From NCBI RefSeq assembly GCF_009828095.1, contig NZ_WTYP01000002.1, forward strand, positions 67,001-131,000: a stretch of 64,000 nt of DNA. The letters run 5' to 3'. The notes under the pieces were generated by a model. It had not been told where the DNA came from. It did not search any database and saw only the letters and a list, made by a program, of their open reading frames with translations. Position numbers and translations under genes: made by a program. Shown here piece by piece: positions 7,927-15,241 of this stretch. Origin of the DNA: Pontixanthobacter luteolus. GTDB taxonomy: Bacteria; Pseudomonadota; Alphaproteobacteria; Sphingomonadales; Sphingomonadaceae. Numbering within the stretch: position 1 is the first letter of the stretch; the number at the start of each line of letters is the position of its first letter.

Positions 7927-8340
7927 TTACTTGCCCAGCCGGTCCCGAAATTGGGAAAGATCGTATCCGGCTGAAGCAGCGCGTTCGATAAGGCCATCCG
8001 CATCGAGGCCAGCAGTATTCGCCAGCGTATCGAGGGTGATCGACCTTGTGCCAGTCCGGCAATAGGCCAGCAGCGGGCCATCGGTCCCCCTCCGTACCGC
8101 GCCGAACGCGGCGACGGCAGCTTCGGGGAACTGACCGCCCCAGACCGGGATGTGATGGAAAGCGAGACCCGCATCCTGCGCTGCAGCGCGCATATCAGCG
8201 ATCGTGGGCTGGCCCTCCTCCTCGCCATCGGGCCGGTTGCAGATGACCGCGACGTATCCGGCATCGGCAAGCGTCTGCATCTCGGCCGGCTGGAATTGAG
8301 GGGCAACTGCGAAGCCTTGGTCGACAGTGCGAATATCCAT
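7927..8340 (-). CDS. DUF442/TIGR01244 sulfurtransferase-like protein
   Basis: The ATG at 8340 (MDIRTVDQGFAVAPQ) lies two bases after the upstream stop and gives 137 residues. The fold is phosphatase/rhodanese-like, with the active loop LAYCRTGTRS (about residues 90-99): the Cys-x4-Arg spacing matches rhodanese loops rather than the Cys-x5-Arg loop of phosphatases. In BigR-type operons a DUF442 domain is fused to an ETHE1-like dioxygenase (the Blh protein). Here the two are separate genes four cistrons apart in the reading direction. Likely role: passing sulfane sulfur between SQR-derived persulfide and an acceptor. Confidence 0.88.
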   Translation of the reverse strand: MDIRTVDQGFAVAPQFQPAEMQTLADAGYVAVICNRPDGEEEGQPTIADMRAAAQDAGLAFHHIPVWGGQFPEAAVAAFGAVRRGTDGPLLAYCRTGTRSITLDTLANTAGLDADGLIERAASAGYDLSQFRDRLGK

Positions 8341-8342
8341 GA

Positions 8343-8759
8343 TCAGTCTTTCTCTATCAGGCGGACAATGCCCATGCCGGCAATCATCGCCGCCACGAAA
8401 GTCGCAGCGGAGGCCGGTTCGATAACCAGTGCCGCCACGGCAGGTCCGGGGCACAGACCGGCAACGCCCCAGCCGATACCGAACAGGGCAGACCCGCCTA
8501 TCAGCTTGGGTGTCAGGTCAGTGCGGGTCGGAAGCGCGAATTTCGGCGCGAACAGCGGATGCGCGAGACGCGCCTGTATCCGCCATGCGATCGCCATCAC
8601 GATCACCGCACCACCCATCACGAAGGCAAGCGTTGGATCCCAGTTGCCGAAAATATCCAGAAAGCCGCGAACCCGCGCCGGATTGGTCATGCCGCCCAAG
8701 GCCAAGCCGCCCCCGAACAAGGTGCCTGAAAGAAGCGGCGGGAGATAACGCGCGATCAT
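8343..8759 (-). CDS. YeeE/YedE-family half-transporter, second copy
   Basis: A 138-residue membrane protein starting at ATG 8759 ([24 protein letters not shown]), whose start overlaps the previous stop (ATGA). Hydrophobic helices flank the loops [14 protein letters not shown] and [14 protein letters not shown]. The latter Cys-containing loop is the family hallmark of the second half of YeeE/YedE (DUF395/PF04143) transporters. E. coli YeeE/TsuA carries both halves in one chain and imports thiosulfate through conserved Cys. Here the two halves are separate, adjoining genes that probably form a heterodimer moving thiosulfate or another sulfane-sulfur species. Confidence 0.88.
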   Translation of the reverse strand: MIARYLPPLLSGTLFGGGLALGGMTNPARVRGFLDIFGNWDPTLAFVMGGAVIVMAIAWRIQARLAHPLFAPKFALPTRTDLTPKLIGGSALFGIGWGVAGLCPGPAVAALVIEPASAATFVAAMIAGMGIVRLIEKD

Positions 8760-9205
8760 TGCAGCACCTCCAGGCCCATCGCGTTCATGATCGCGACTGT
8801 GGCGATCCCTGCGGCCATGAAAGTCACCGTTGCCACAACAGAACGCTGCGACAACCTGCTGACACCGCAAACGCCGTGCCCGCTGGTGCAACCACTGCCC
8901 AGCCGTGTGCCGATCCCGACAAGCAAGCCGGCTGCGATCAAGGCGCCGGTACCGGCAAACTTAGCATCCAGTCCGCCAGACCAAACGGCCACGATAAACG
9001 CGCCAAGCGGCAGCCCGATGATGAACATCCACGCGCTGCTTTTAGACATACCGCTGTCGCTGATGCCCAGCGCGCGGGAAGCTATGCCGGAAACACCGGC
9101 GATACGCCCGGCACCTAGCAGCATAAGCGCCGCAGCCAGGCCAATCAGAATGCCGCCGCCAAGACCGGCGAGCGGAGCCGCATCGGGAAATCCGGGAAGC
9201 ATCAT
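8756..9205 (-). CDS. YeeE/YedE-family half-transporter, first copy
   Basis: A 149-residue polytopic membrane protein starting [15 protein letters not shown]. The family loop [18 protein letters not shown] (about residues 97-114) carries two Cys. It matches the N-terminal half of split YeeE/YedE proteins found beside BigR/SQR genes (PmpA-type). The start overlaps the metallo-hydrolase stop and the stop overlaps the second half's start, so the pair is made together. Sulfane-sulfur or thiosulfate transport is inferred from TsuA and from the neighbours. Confidence 0.88.
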   Translation of the reverse strand: MMLPGFPDAAPLAGLGGGILIGLAAALMLLGAGRIAGVSGIASRALGISDSGMSKSSAWMFIIGLPLGAFIVAVWSGGLDAKFAGTGALIAAGLLVGIGTRLGSGCTSGHGVCGVSRLSQRSVVATVTFMAAGIATVAIMNAMGLEVLQ

Positions 9206-10134
9206 ACCGCGTTCACCGGAATCTTGATGTAACTGACGCCATTATCCTCAGGCTCGGGCAAGCGCCCGCCGCGAATGTTTACCTGCACGCTGGGCATGAT
9301 CAGGTTCGGCATCGCCAGCGTCTTGTCACGGGTTGTCCGCATTTCGACGAATTCATCTTCGGTCACGCCGTCCTTCACATGGACGTTCTCTTCACGCTGC
9401 TGCTTGACCGTGGTTTCCCACGCATATTCATCGCGGCCCGGCGCCTTGTAGTCATGGCACAGGAACAACCGCGTAGCTTCAGGGAGCGACAACAGCCGCT
9501 TGATCGACTGGAACAATTGCCGTGCATCGCCGCCGGGAAAATCGGCGCGGGCCGTGCCAAAGTCAGGCATGAAAATCGTGTCACCGACGAACGCTGCATC
9601 ACCGATGATGAATGCCATGTCGGCCGGGGTATGGCCGGGCACATGCAGGGCGATACCTTCAATCTCGCCAAGGCTGAATGTCTCGCCATCGTTAAACAGT
9701 TTATCGAACTGCGAGCCATCGCGTTCGAAATCGGTGCCCGCATTGAACAGCTTGCCGAAGACTTCCTGCACGCGGATGATATCCGCACCGATCGCCAGTT
9801 TCCCGCCGAGCTTTTCCTGCAGATAGGGTGCAGCCGAAATGTGGTCCGCATGCGCATGCGTCTCAATCAGCCATTTCACCTTCAGATTATTCGAAGTGAT
9901 ATACTCAACGATCAGATCTGCAGACCCGTGCGATGTGCGGCCTGATGCGGCCTCGTAATCCAGCACCGAGTCGATGATCGCGGCGTCGTTCGTTGCCGGA
10001 TCATGCACAACATAGCTTACGGTATTGGTAGCCTCGTCGAAAAAGCCCGCAATTGACGGGCGCAAAGCCTTGTTTGCCTGCGCACGCTCAACCTGAGCGG
10101 CAGCAGCCGAAAGATTCGAATCATGGTCGCTCAT
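9202..10134 (-). CDS. ETHE1/Blh-like metallo-beta-lactamase-fold persulfide dioxygenase
   Basis: A 310-residue MBL-fold protein. Metal-binding residues are in THAHADH (His93, His95, Asp97, His98), [19 protein letters not shown] and LFLCHDY, the single-iron persulfide-dioxygenase arrangement. The C-terminal part ([20 protein letters not shown]) is typical of the bacterial Blh/PDO type. It oxidises glutathione persulfide to sulfite. It is the first gene of the eight-gene operon, transcribed from the 75-bp divergent region shared with the peroxiredoxin-ArsR pair. The ATG at 10134 has a GGAGAGG ribosome site. Confidence 0.92.
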   Translation of the reverse strand: MSDHDSNLSAAAAQVERAQANKALRPSIAGFFDEATNTVSYVVHDPATNDAAIIDSVLDYEAASGRTSHGSADLIVEYITSNNLKVKWLIETHAHADHISAAPYLQEKLGGKLAIGADIIRVQEVFGKLFNAGTDFERDGSQFDKLFNDGETFSLGEIEGIALHVPGHTPADMAFIIGDAAFVGDTIFMPDFGTARADFPGGDARQLFQSIKRLLSLPEATRLFLCHDYKAPGRDEYAWETTVKQQREENVHVKDGVTEDEFVEMRTTRDKTLAMPNLIMPSVQVNIRGGRLPEPEDNGVSYIKIPVNAV

Positions 10135-10149
10135 AGCGCCTCTCCATAC

Positions 10150-10193
10150 TCAATTTCATAAAATATGTATATGTATTGCAATTGTTCTGTCAA
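10150..10193 (-). promoter_or_regulatory. Sigma70-like promoter of the sulfide operon with tandem TATGTA repeat
   Basis: On the minus strand TTGACA (10193-10188) is followed after 16 bases by TATACA (10171-10166), a good vegetative promoter for the metallohydrolase-first operon. The two tandem TATGTA units (10164-10175) cover the -10 element, a natural place for a repressor such as the ArsR protein encoded divergently. The promoter calls are consensus matching only; the operator is inference. Confidence 0.55.
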
Positions 10194-10209
10194 GTGATAT
10201 TAGGGGTGC

Positions 10210-10866
10210 ATGCAGGAACAACAACACAGCGCCCCGACCAATACTGGCCTCCGGATTGGTGATCAGGCCCCGAACTTCACAGCGCGCAGCACCAGCGGCG
10301 ACATCCAGTTGTCCGACTACCGCGGCAAATGGTTGATATTGTTTTCGCATCCGGCGGATTTTACGCCCGTCTGCACCACGGAATTCGTCGCGCTGGCAAA
10401 GGCCGCACATGATTTTGAAGACCGTGGCTGCGCGCTCATGGCCCTGTCGGTCGACAGCCTGTTTTCCCACTTTGCCTGGCTCAGGCTGGTTCGCGACCGG
10501 TTCGGCGTGGAAGTGCGCTTTCCCATCGTGGAAGACCCGACCCTGGTCATCGGCCGGGCATACGGGATGGTCGCGCCCAACGACAATGATAGCGCGACGG
10601 TGCGCACGACTTTCTTCATCGACCCGGAAGGCACGATCCGAGCGATGACCTGCTATCCTGCCAATGTCGGACGCTCGACCCCGGAAATGCTGCGCACGCT
10701 CGACGCTTTGCAGGCGGTCGACGAAAACGCAGCGCTGGCGCCGGCCAACTGGCAGCCTGGCGAGGCCATGCTTGCCCCGCCCCTGACCGATCTCGCTGCA
10801 ATTTTTTCGGCAGAAGGGGAAACCGACTGGTTCCTTCAGGAACTGCCAGCGGGGAAAGTAAAATGA
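10210..10866 (+). CDS. 1-Cys-type peroxiredoxin paired with ArsR regulator
   Basis: A 218-residue Prx6-like protein with the peroxidatic motif HPADFTPVCTTEF (about residues 51-63) and Arg in VRTTFFIDPEGTIRA. It differs from the 2892-3521 paralogue in its N-terminal extension and C-terminal dimerisation segment. The last four bases overlap the arsR start (ATGA). It is divergent from the sulfide operon across a 75-bp gap. Peroxiredoxins in such clusters may reduce peroxide formed during sulfide chemistry or deal with polysulfides; that link is inferred from position. Confidence 0.92.
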   Translation: MQEQQHSAPTNTGLRIGDQAPNFTARSTSGDIQLSDYRGKWLILFSHPADFTPVCTTEFVALAKAAHDFEDRGCALMALSVDSLFSHFAWLRLVRDRFGVEVRFPIVEDPTLVIGRAYGMVAPNDNDSATVRTTFFIDPEGTIRAMTCYPANVGRSTPEMLRTLDALQAVDENAALAPANWQPGEAMLAPPLTDLAAIFSAEGETDWFLQELPAGKVK

Positions 10867-11204
10867 GCGACGCACCGCATATCGAGGCTTTGAAAGCGAT
10901 CGCTCACCCGCTGCGCTACTCCATCATTGATGCGCTGGCGAAAGGCGATCAGAATGTCGGCGAAATCGAGGGCGCGACAGGCATCGGCCAGCCCACGCTA
11001 TCACAGCAGCTTGCCGTTTTGCGGAAGGCCGGTCTGGTTGAGACCCGCAGGCAAGCCAAGCTGGTGTATTATTCCATCGACAAGGACCGCGCCAAAACCG
11101 TTCTGGAATCGCTGGCGTTCCTTGGGGAGCCAGCAACCGGCAGATCCGCCGACAAGCCGGAAAGGTCCAAAGGCGCCGCCAATTTCGCGCGACTGGTCAC
11201 CTGA
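10863..11204 (+). CDS. ArsR/SmtB-family winged-helix repressor without cysteines
   Basis: A 113-residue winged-helix regulator. The core is LKAIAHPLRYSIIDAL, then the recognition helix GQPTLSQQLAVLRKAGLV and the beta wing VETRRQAKLVYYSID. Placement beside SQR, YeeE/YedE and persulfide-dioxygenase genes matches BigR/SqrR, which sense persulfide through two Cys. This protein contains no cysteine at all, so that mechanism is not available. The only candidate metal ligands in the N-terminal part are His6 and His15. It probably controls the divergent operon and its own peroxiredoxin-arsR transcript. Confidence 0.9.
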   Translation: MSDAPHIEALKAIAHPLRYSIIDALAKGDQNVGEIEGATGIGQPTLSQQLAVLRKAGLVETRRQAKLVYYSIDKDRAKTVLESLAFLGEPATGRSADKPERSKGAANFARLVT

Positions 11205-11252
11205 CGCGGGCAGGTCAGCAAGACAATAGAACACTGAATGTGCGGGTGTTTA

Positions 11253-11326
11253 TGGATGCCCCGTGAGGATTCGAACCTCAATTGACGGAGTCAGAGTCCG
11301 TAGTCTTACCATTAGACGACGGGGCA
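11253..11326 (-). tRNA. tRNA-Gln (anticodon CTG)
   Basis: The minus strand folds as a cloverleaf: acceptor TGCCCCG/CGGGGCA, D arm GTCT...AGAC, anticodon stem ACGGA/TCCGT with loop CTCTGAC (anticodon CTG, reading Gln codon CAG), and T arm GAGG-TTCGAAT-CCTC. Genomic CCA is present at 11255-11253. Position 73 is T, unlike the usual purine, and the base before the 5' end is A, so one extra acceptor pair could form. Confidence 0.93.
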
Positions 11327-11526
11327 TCATTTTCGCTGCGGGGTGTCCGGCCAGTGTTGGCTCGGGGAATCGCTATTCCCCTGCTGCGAGGGGCGCAAAT
11401 AGTTTCAAGTGACACCAGGGTCAAGGCCGCACTGCCGTGCTGGCTTGCTCAATCTGCATTGTGCCGTTAGCATCAGCGCCAAGTCCCCGCGAACTATTTG
11501 CGGGAGGAAAAAGAAAGTACTGGAAA
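11327..11526. other. 200-bp spacer between tRNA-Gln and ppx with inverted repeats
   Basis: No gene is supported here. It must hold the minus-strand tRNA promoter and the plus-strand ppx promoter. GGGGAAT-CGCT-ATTCCCC (11364-11381) is a perfect 7-bp hairpin. A second, distant pair of perfect 11-bp arms lies at 11394-11404 and 11492-11502, the latter ending at the GGAGG element at 11503-11507. Confidence 0.5.
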
Positions 11527-12735
11527 ATGGCGGAATTTTCTCCGCCGGACAGAAATAACGGGGCTGGTCCAAAAGGGGCCGCAAAGTCCGGCAAGGTGGC
11601 AGATTTTCGTTACCGTGCCCCCTCTCAGCCCGAAAAGAGGAACCGGTCGAAGGGTTCCAAACGTAAAGGCGGGGGCAGCAATGCATCCGCTGCGCAGCCT
11701 TCTTTTCAAAATCCCGGAAACAGGAAACCGCATTACCGGCAGGCATATGCCGCGCTCGATCTCGGCACGAACAATTGCCGATTGCTGATCGCGCGGCCCA
11801 CAGGGGAAAATTTCACCGTGATCGATGCATTCAGCCGGGTGGTGAAACTTGGCGAAGGGCTCGCCATGTCCGGCAAGCTGAGCGACGAGGCAATGGACCG
11901 CACGCTCGGCGCGTTGCAGGTGTGCGCAGAGAAGCTGCGCCGGCGCAATGTTCACCTTGCGCGTTCGGTCGCGACGGAAGCCTGCCGCAGGGCCTCGAAC
12001 GGACCCGCTTTCATCGAACGGGTCCGCGAACAGACCGGCATCGCTCTCGATATTATCTCGGCCCAGGAAGAGGCGCGGCTTGCTGTGCTGGGGTGCCATA
12101 TCCTGCTGGAAGGCGGCGATGGCCCGGCAGTCATCTTCGACATTGGTGGCGGATCGACCGAGCTGGTCCTGATCGAACCGGGCGAGAAGGTTCCGCACAT
12201 CCTAGACTGGCAAAGCGTGCCGTGGGGCGTCGTTTCGCTAACCGATACTGTCAGCGCGGCGGAAGATAACCGCGAGCAGCGACTGGATCGTTATACCGAA
12301 ATGCGCCGGATCGTTTCGGAAAGCTTCGCCCCCTTTGCCCAGCGGATCGCCAAGCGCGCTTCTGGCGGCGAAGATATCCGCTTGCTCGGCACCAGCGGCA
12401 CCGTCACAACACTGGCAAGCCTGCATCTGGAACTGCCGCATTACGACCGGCGCGAGGTTGACGGCCTGATCGTCGAATCGTCGTCCATGCGAGAAATCAG
12501 CACGCGCCTCTCATCGATGTCACCAGAGGAACGCGGCGCATTGCCATGTATCGGCAATGACCGCGCCGAGTTGGTCGTGGCCGGCTGCGCAATTCTGGAA
12601 TCGATCCTGGACATCTGGCCGGCTTCCCGGCTGGGTGTGGCAGACAGGGGCATCCGCGAAGGTATCCTGCGCAGCCTGATGGCGGCAGATGTAGAGGGCG
12701 AAAAAGCCCGGCAGGAATTGAGGAATATGCGATGA
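11527..12735 (+). CDS. Ppx/GppA-family exopolyphosphatase or guanosine pentaphosphatase
   Basis: The ATG at 11527 gives 402 residues; the region upstream in frame does not look coding. The first 70 residues are basic and low-complexity (KRNRSKGSKRKGGG). The sugar-kinase/Hsp70-like fold then begins YAALDLGTNNCRLLIARP, with phosphate loop IFDIGGGSTELV, catalytic QEEARLA and GTSGTVTTLASL. It hydrolyses polyphosphate or pppGpp, and the single-fold form without the C-terminal HD domain is usual in alphaproteobacteria. It overlaps rlmE by ATGA. A GGAGG lies 19 bases upstream, too far for a normal ribosome site, so the exact start is uncertain. Confidence 0.88.
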   Translation: MAEFSPPDRNNGAGPKGAAKSGKVADFRYRAPSQPEKRNRSKGSKRKGGGSNASAAQPSFQNPGNRKPHYRQAYAALDLGTNNCRLLIARPTGENFTVIDAFSRVVKLGEGLAMSGKLSDEAMDRTLGALQVCAEKLRRRNVHLARSVATEACRRASNGPAFIERVREQTGIALDIISAQEEARLAVLGCHILLEGGDGPAVIFDIGGGSTELVLIEPGEKVPHILDWQSVPWGVVSLTDTVSAAEDNREQRLDRYTEMRRIVSESFAPFAQRIAKRASGGEDIRLLGTSGTVTTLASLHLELPHYDRREVDGLIVESSSMREISTRLSSMSPEERGALPCIGNDRAELVVAGCAILESILDIWPASRLGVADRGIREGILRSLMAADVEGEKARQELRNMR

Positions 12736-13397
12736 GCAGGTCTGGCCGCGATCTTGGAAAACGTGTCCGTACGGGCAAGGGCCGCACTGCATCGCAGGTG
12801 CGCTGGCTGGAGCGTCAGCTGAACGACCCCTATGTCAAACGGGCCAAAGCCGACGGCTATCGCAGCCGCGCTGCTTACAAACTGATCGAGCTGGATGAAA
12901 AATTCAATCTGCTCAAAGGATCAAAGCGGGTCGTCGATCTGGGTATCGCGCCGGGCGGATGGAGCCAGGTCGTACGCAAGATCGCCCCTAAAGCGGCGAT
13001 CGTCGGGATCGACTTGCTGGAAACCGACCCGATCGAAGGCGTGACGATTCTTCAGATGGATTTCATGGACGACAAGGCCCCGGCTGCGCTGGAAGCCGCG
13101 CTGGACGGGCCGCCCGATCTGGTATTGTCCGACATGGCGGCGAACACTGTCGGCCATAAACAGACCGATCACCTGCGCACCATGGGGCTGGTCGAAGCCG
13201 GCGCGTGGTTCGCGGCAGAAACGCTGGAAAAGGGCGGCACCTATGTCGCCAAGGTGCTGGCCGGGGGAACCGACACCGAACTGCTCACTTTGCTGAAGAA
13301 GCACTTCAAGACAGTCAAACACGCGAAACCACCGGCGAGCCGCAAGGGCTCTTCCGAGTGGTACGTGATTGCTCAAGGGTTCAAGGGGCGCGACTAG
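12732..13397 (+). CDS. rlmE: 23S rRNA (uridine-2552 2'-O) methyltransferase RlmE
   Basis: A 221-residue FtsJ/RrmJ-family SAM-dependent methyltransferase. The SAM-binding motif is VVDLGIAPGGWSQVV (about residues 72-86). The K-D-K-E catalytic set is recognisable: Lys in SRAAYKLIELDEK, Asp in LVLSDMAANTVG, Lys in GTYVAKVLAGG and Glu in GSSEWYVIA. It methylates U2552 in the A loop of 23S rRNA late in 50S assembly. The start overlaps the ppx stop (ATGA), so the two form an operon. A basic N-terminal extension of about 40 residues is usual for alphaproteobacterial members. Confidence 0.95.
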   Translation: MSRSGRDLGKRVRTGKGRTASQVRWLERQLNDPYVKRAKADGYRSRAAYKLIELDEKFNLLKGSKRVVDLGIAPGGWSQVVRKIAPKAAIVGIDLLETDPIEGVTILQMDFMDDKAPAALEAALDGPPDLVLSDMAANTVGHKQTDHLRTMGLVEAGAWFAAETLEKGGTYVAKVLAGGTDTELLTLLKKHFKTVKHAKPPASRKGSSEWYVIAQGFKGRD

Positions 13398-13424
13398 CGC
13401 CCCTCAATAAATTAGGCTTGCTGG

Positions 13425-14096
13425 TTACTCGACCGGAGCGGTCGTGCCAGCGCCGGCGACGGGCTGTTCTGCACCCATTGCACCGGCAGCTTCCACTGCG
13501 TCGACAGGTGCGCCGCTGACCGCGCCCGGTCCTTCACCCGCGCCGTCCAGGCCTTCTTCTGCTGCCGGTTCAGGCGCAGTGTAGGCGGGCACAGGAAGGT
13601 TCGATCCGTTGGCATTGAGATAGAGTGCGATCGCCGCACGATCTTCGATCTTGGACAGACCAGCGAAGCTCATCTTAGTGCCATTGGCAAAACCACGCGG
13701 GTTTTTCAGCCATTCGCTCATGTTTGTCCAATCCCAGTTACCGCCTTTTTCAGCAAGCGCGCTGGAATAGGCGAAACCGGGTGCGTGGTTGCCGATCGGC
13801 TTGCCCATGATGCCCCACAGATTCGGGCCGATACCGTCGGCGCCGCCCTGGTTCACAGTGTGACATGCAGCGCATTTGGCGAAGACCGCTTCGCCAGCCT
13901 CGACGCTCGCCAGGCTGAGAGCTTCTTCGATCGACATTTCACCGCCGCCGCCTGCGGATTCGGCGACTTCGACCGGGTAACCCAGTTTCTCAGGGCGTTC
14001 GGCGTGGAAAACCCTCGAACTGATGGATGAAAGACCCAGTGCGATGATCCCGGCAAACAGAACCCATCCGGCGGCAGTATTGAAACGATCGTCCAT
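13425..14096 (-). CDS. Membrane-anchored class I cytochrome c with acidic/Ala-Pro tail
   Basis: A 223-residue protein: one N-terminal helix (GWVLFAGIIALGLSSI, about 10-25) that acts as uncleaved anchor, a linker, and a cytochrome c domain with haem site FAKCAACHTVN (about residues 73-83) and axial Met in GTKMSFAGL. The layout matches CycM/c552-type cytochromes that carry electrons from the bc1 complex to terminal oxidases. After residue about 170 the chain becomes a 50-residue Glu/Ala/Pro/Gly-rich disordered tail not needed for the fold. It is divergent from pheA, with a 205-bp spacer. Confidence 0.92.
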   Translation of the reverse strand: MDDRFNTAAGWVLFAGIIALGLSSISSRVFHAERPEKLGYPVEVAESAGGGGEMSIEEALSLASVEAGEAVFAKCAACHTVNQGGADGIGPNLWGIMGKPIGNHAPGFAYSSALAEKGGNWDWTNMSEWLKNPRGFANGTKMSFAGLSKIEDRAAIALYLNANGSNLPVPAYTAPEPAAEEGLDGAGEGPGAVSGAPVDAVEAAGAMGAEQPVAGAGTTAPVE

Positions 14097-14301
14097 GCGT
14101 AGATATTCCGCGAAAATTTGCTGTGGCGTGTGTGCGCGTCGCTTTAGGGACAGGGCGGCGATACTGCAATAGCTGCGATTGCAAGTTCTGTTGCTGCATG
14201 CGCATCCCCCGTTGGGCTGGCGCCTTTATCACCCCTTGGCGCGAAGCCGATGCGGATAAAGATTGCCCCCTGCCGGTAGCTTGGTTACGCGAATCGGCAC
14301 G

Positions 14302-15210
14302 ATGCAAAGTATACCCAAACCCGCCGCCGCCATGGTCGAACAGATGCGCCAGGCAGCCAGCGCCAACCCGATGCGGGCCGTGTCCTTTCAGGGATGCCCC
14401 GGCGCAAATTCTCACCGCGCAGCCAGCGAAGCCGCCGGCGATTACCTTCCCTTGCCATGCTTCAGTTTCGAAGATGCACTGGAAGCGGTAAAATCGGATC
14501 AGGCCGGTTGCGCAATAATCCCGATCGAAAACAGCCAGCATGGCCGCGTCGCAGATATCCATTTCCTGTTGCCGGAAAGCGGTCTGTCGATTGTCGGCGA
14601 GCATTTCATGCCGATCACACATGCACTGATGGCTGTACCGCACAGCGACGGCTCGCTTGGCCCATTCACGACAGCTTACAGTCACCCGCAGGCACTGGGC
14701 CAATCGCGGAAGTTTCTGCGTGAACGCGGGATCGTGCCGCTAAGCCATGCCGACACGGCGGGCGCTGCTGCCTATGTCGCCGAAATGGCAGATCCCACGG
14801 TGGCTGCAATCGCCCCCAAAATGGCCGCCGACCTTTATGGTCTGAGCATTGCAGAGGATAAGGTGGAGGACGCACATGACAACATGACGCGTTTCGTGAT
14901 CCTGTCTAAACAAGCGCTCGATCCTGCGAGCCTGGACGGTGAAACGGCGATGACGACCTTCATCTTCGAGGTGAAGAACATTCCCGCCGCGCTGTACAAG
15001 GCGATGGGCGGTTTCGCCACCAACGGGGTCAACATGACCAAACTGGAAAGTTACCAAAGGGGCGCGAGTTTCTCCGCCTCCATGTTCTATGCCGATATCG
15101 TCGGCGCACCCGGCGATCCGGCGGTGGACCGGGCGCTGGAAGAACTGGCGTTTCACAGCAAGGAAATGCGCATTCTGGGGACCTACCGCCAGGCACGCCC
15201 ACGCGGCTGA
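14302..15210 (+). CDS. pheA: Prephenate dehydratase with ACT domain
   Basis: Starting at ATG 14302 (MQSIPKPAAAMVEQM) gives 302 residues; an open frame extends 39 bases upstream. The catalytic domain runs from AVSFQGCPGANSHRAA to about residue 210, with the substrate loop IIPIENSQHGRVAD and the DNMTRFVIL motif (T-R-F signature). The ACT domain follows (about 220-300) with the phenylalanine-binding ESYQRGASF variant of ESRP. It converts prephenate to phenylpyruvate in Phe synthesis, with feedback control by Phe. No chorismate mutase domain is fused. Confidence 0.93.
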   Translation: MQSIPKPAAAMVEQMRQAASANPMRAVSFQGCPGANSHRAASEAAGDYLPLPCFSFEDALEAVKSDQAGCAIIPIENSQHGRVADIHFLLPESGLSIVGEHFMPITHALMAVPHSDGSLGPFTTAYSHPQALGQSRKFLRERGIVPLSHADTAGAAAYVAEMADPTVAAIAPKMAADLYGLSIAEDKVEDAHDNMTRFVILSKQALDPASLDGETAMTTFIFEVKNIPAALYKAMGGFATNGVNMTKLESYQRGASFSASMFYADIVGAPGDPAVDRALEELAFHSKEMRILGTYRQARPRG

Positions 15211-15241
15211 ACGATTTCAACGGCTTGGGGGTATCAATTGC

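Noticed and set aside
10156-10875. Minus-strand open frame of 239 codons opposite the peroxiredoxin
   Set aside because: The plus strand encodes a full peroxiredoxin with its catalytic motif and an ATGA overlap with arsR; the minus frame is a codon-bias shadow.
10863-11204. Calling the ArsR protein BigR/SqrR
   Set aside because: Neighbourhood fits but the protein has no Cys, so the defining sensor residues are missing.
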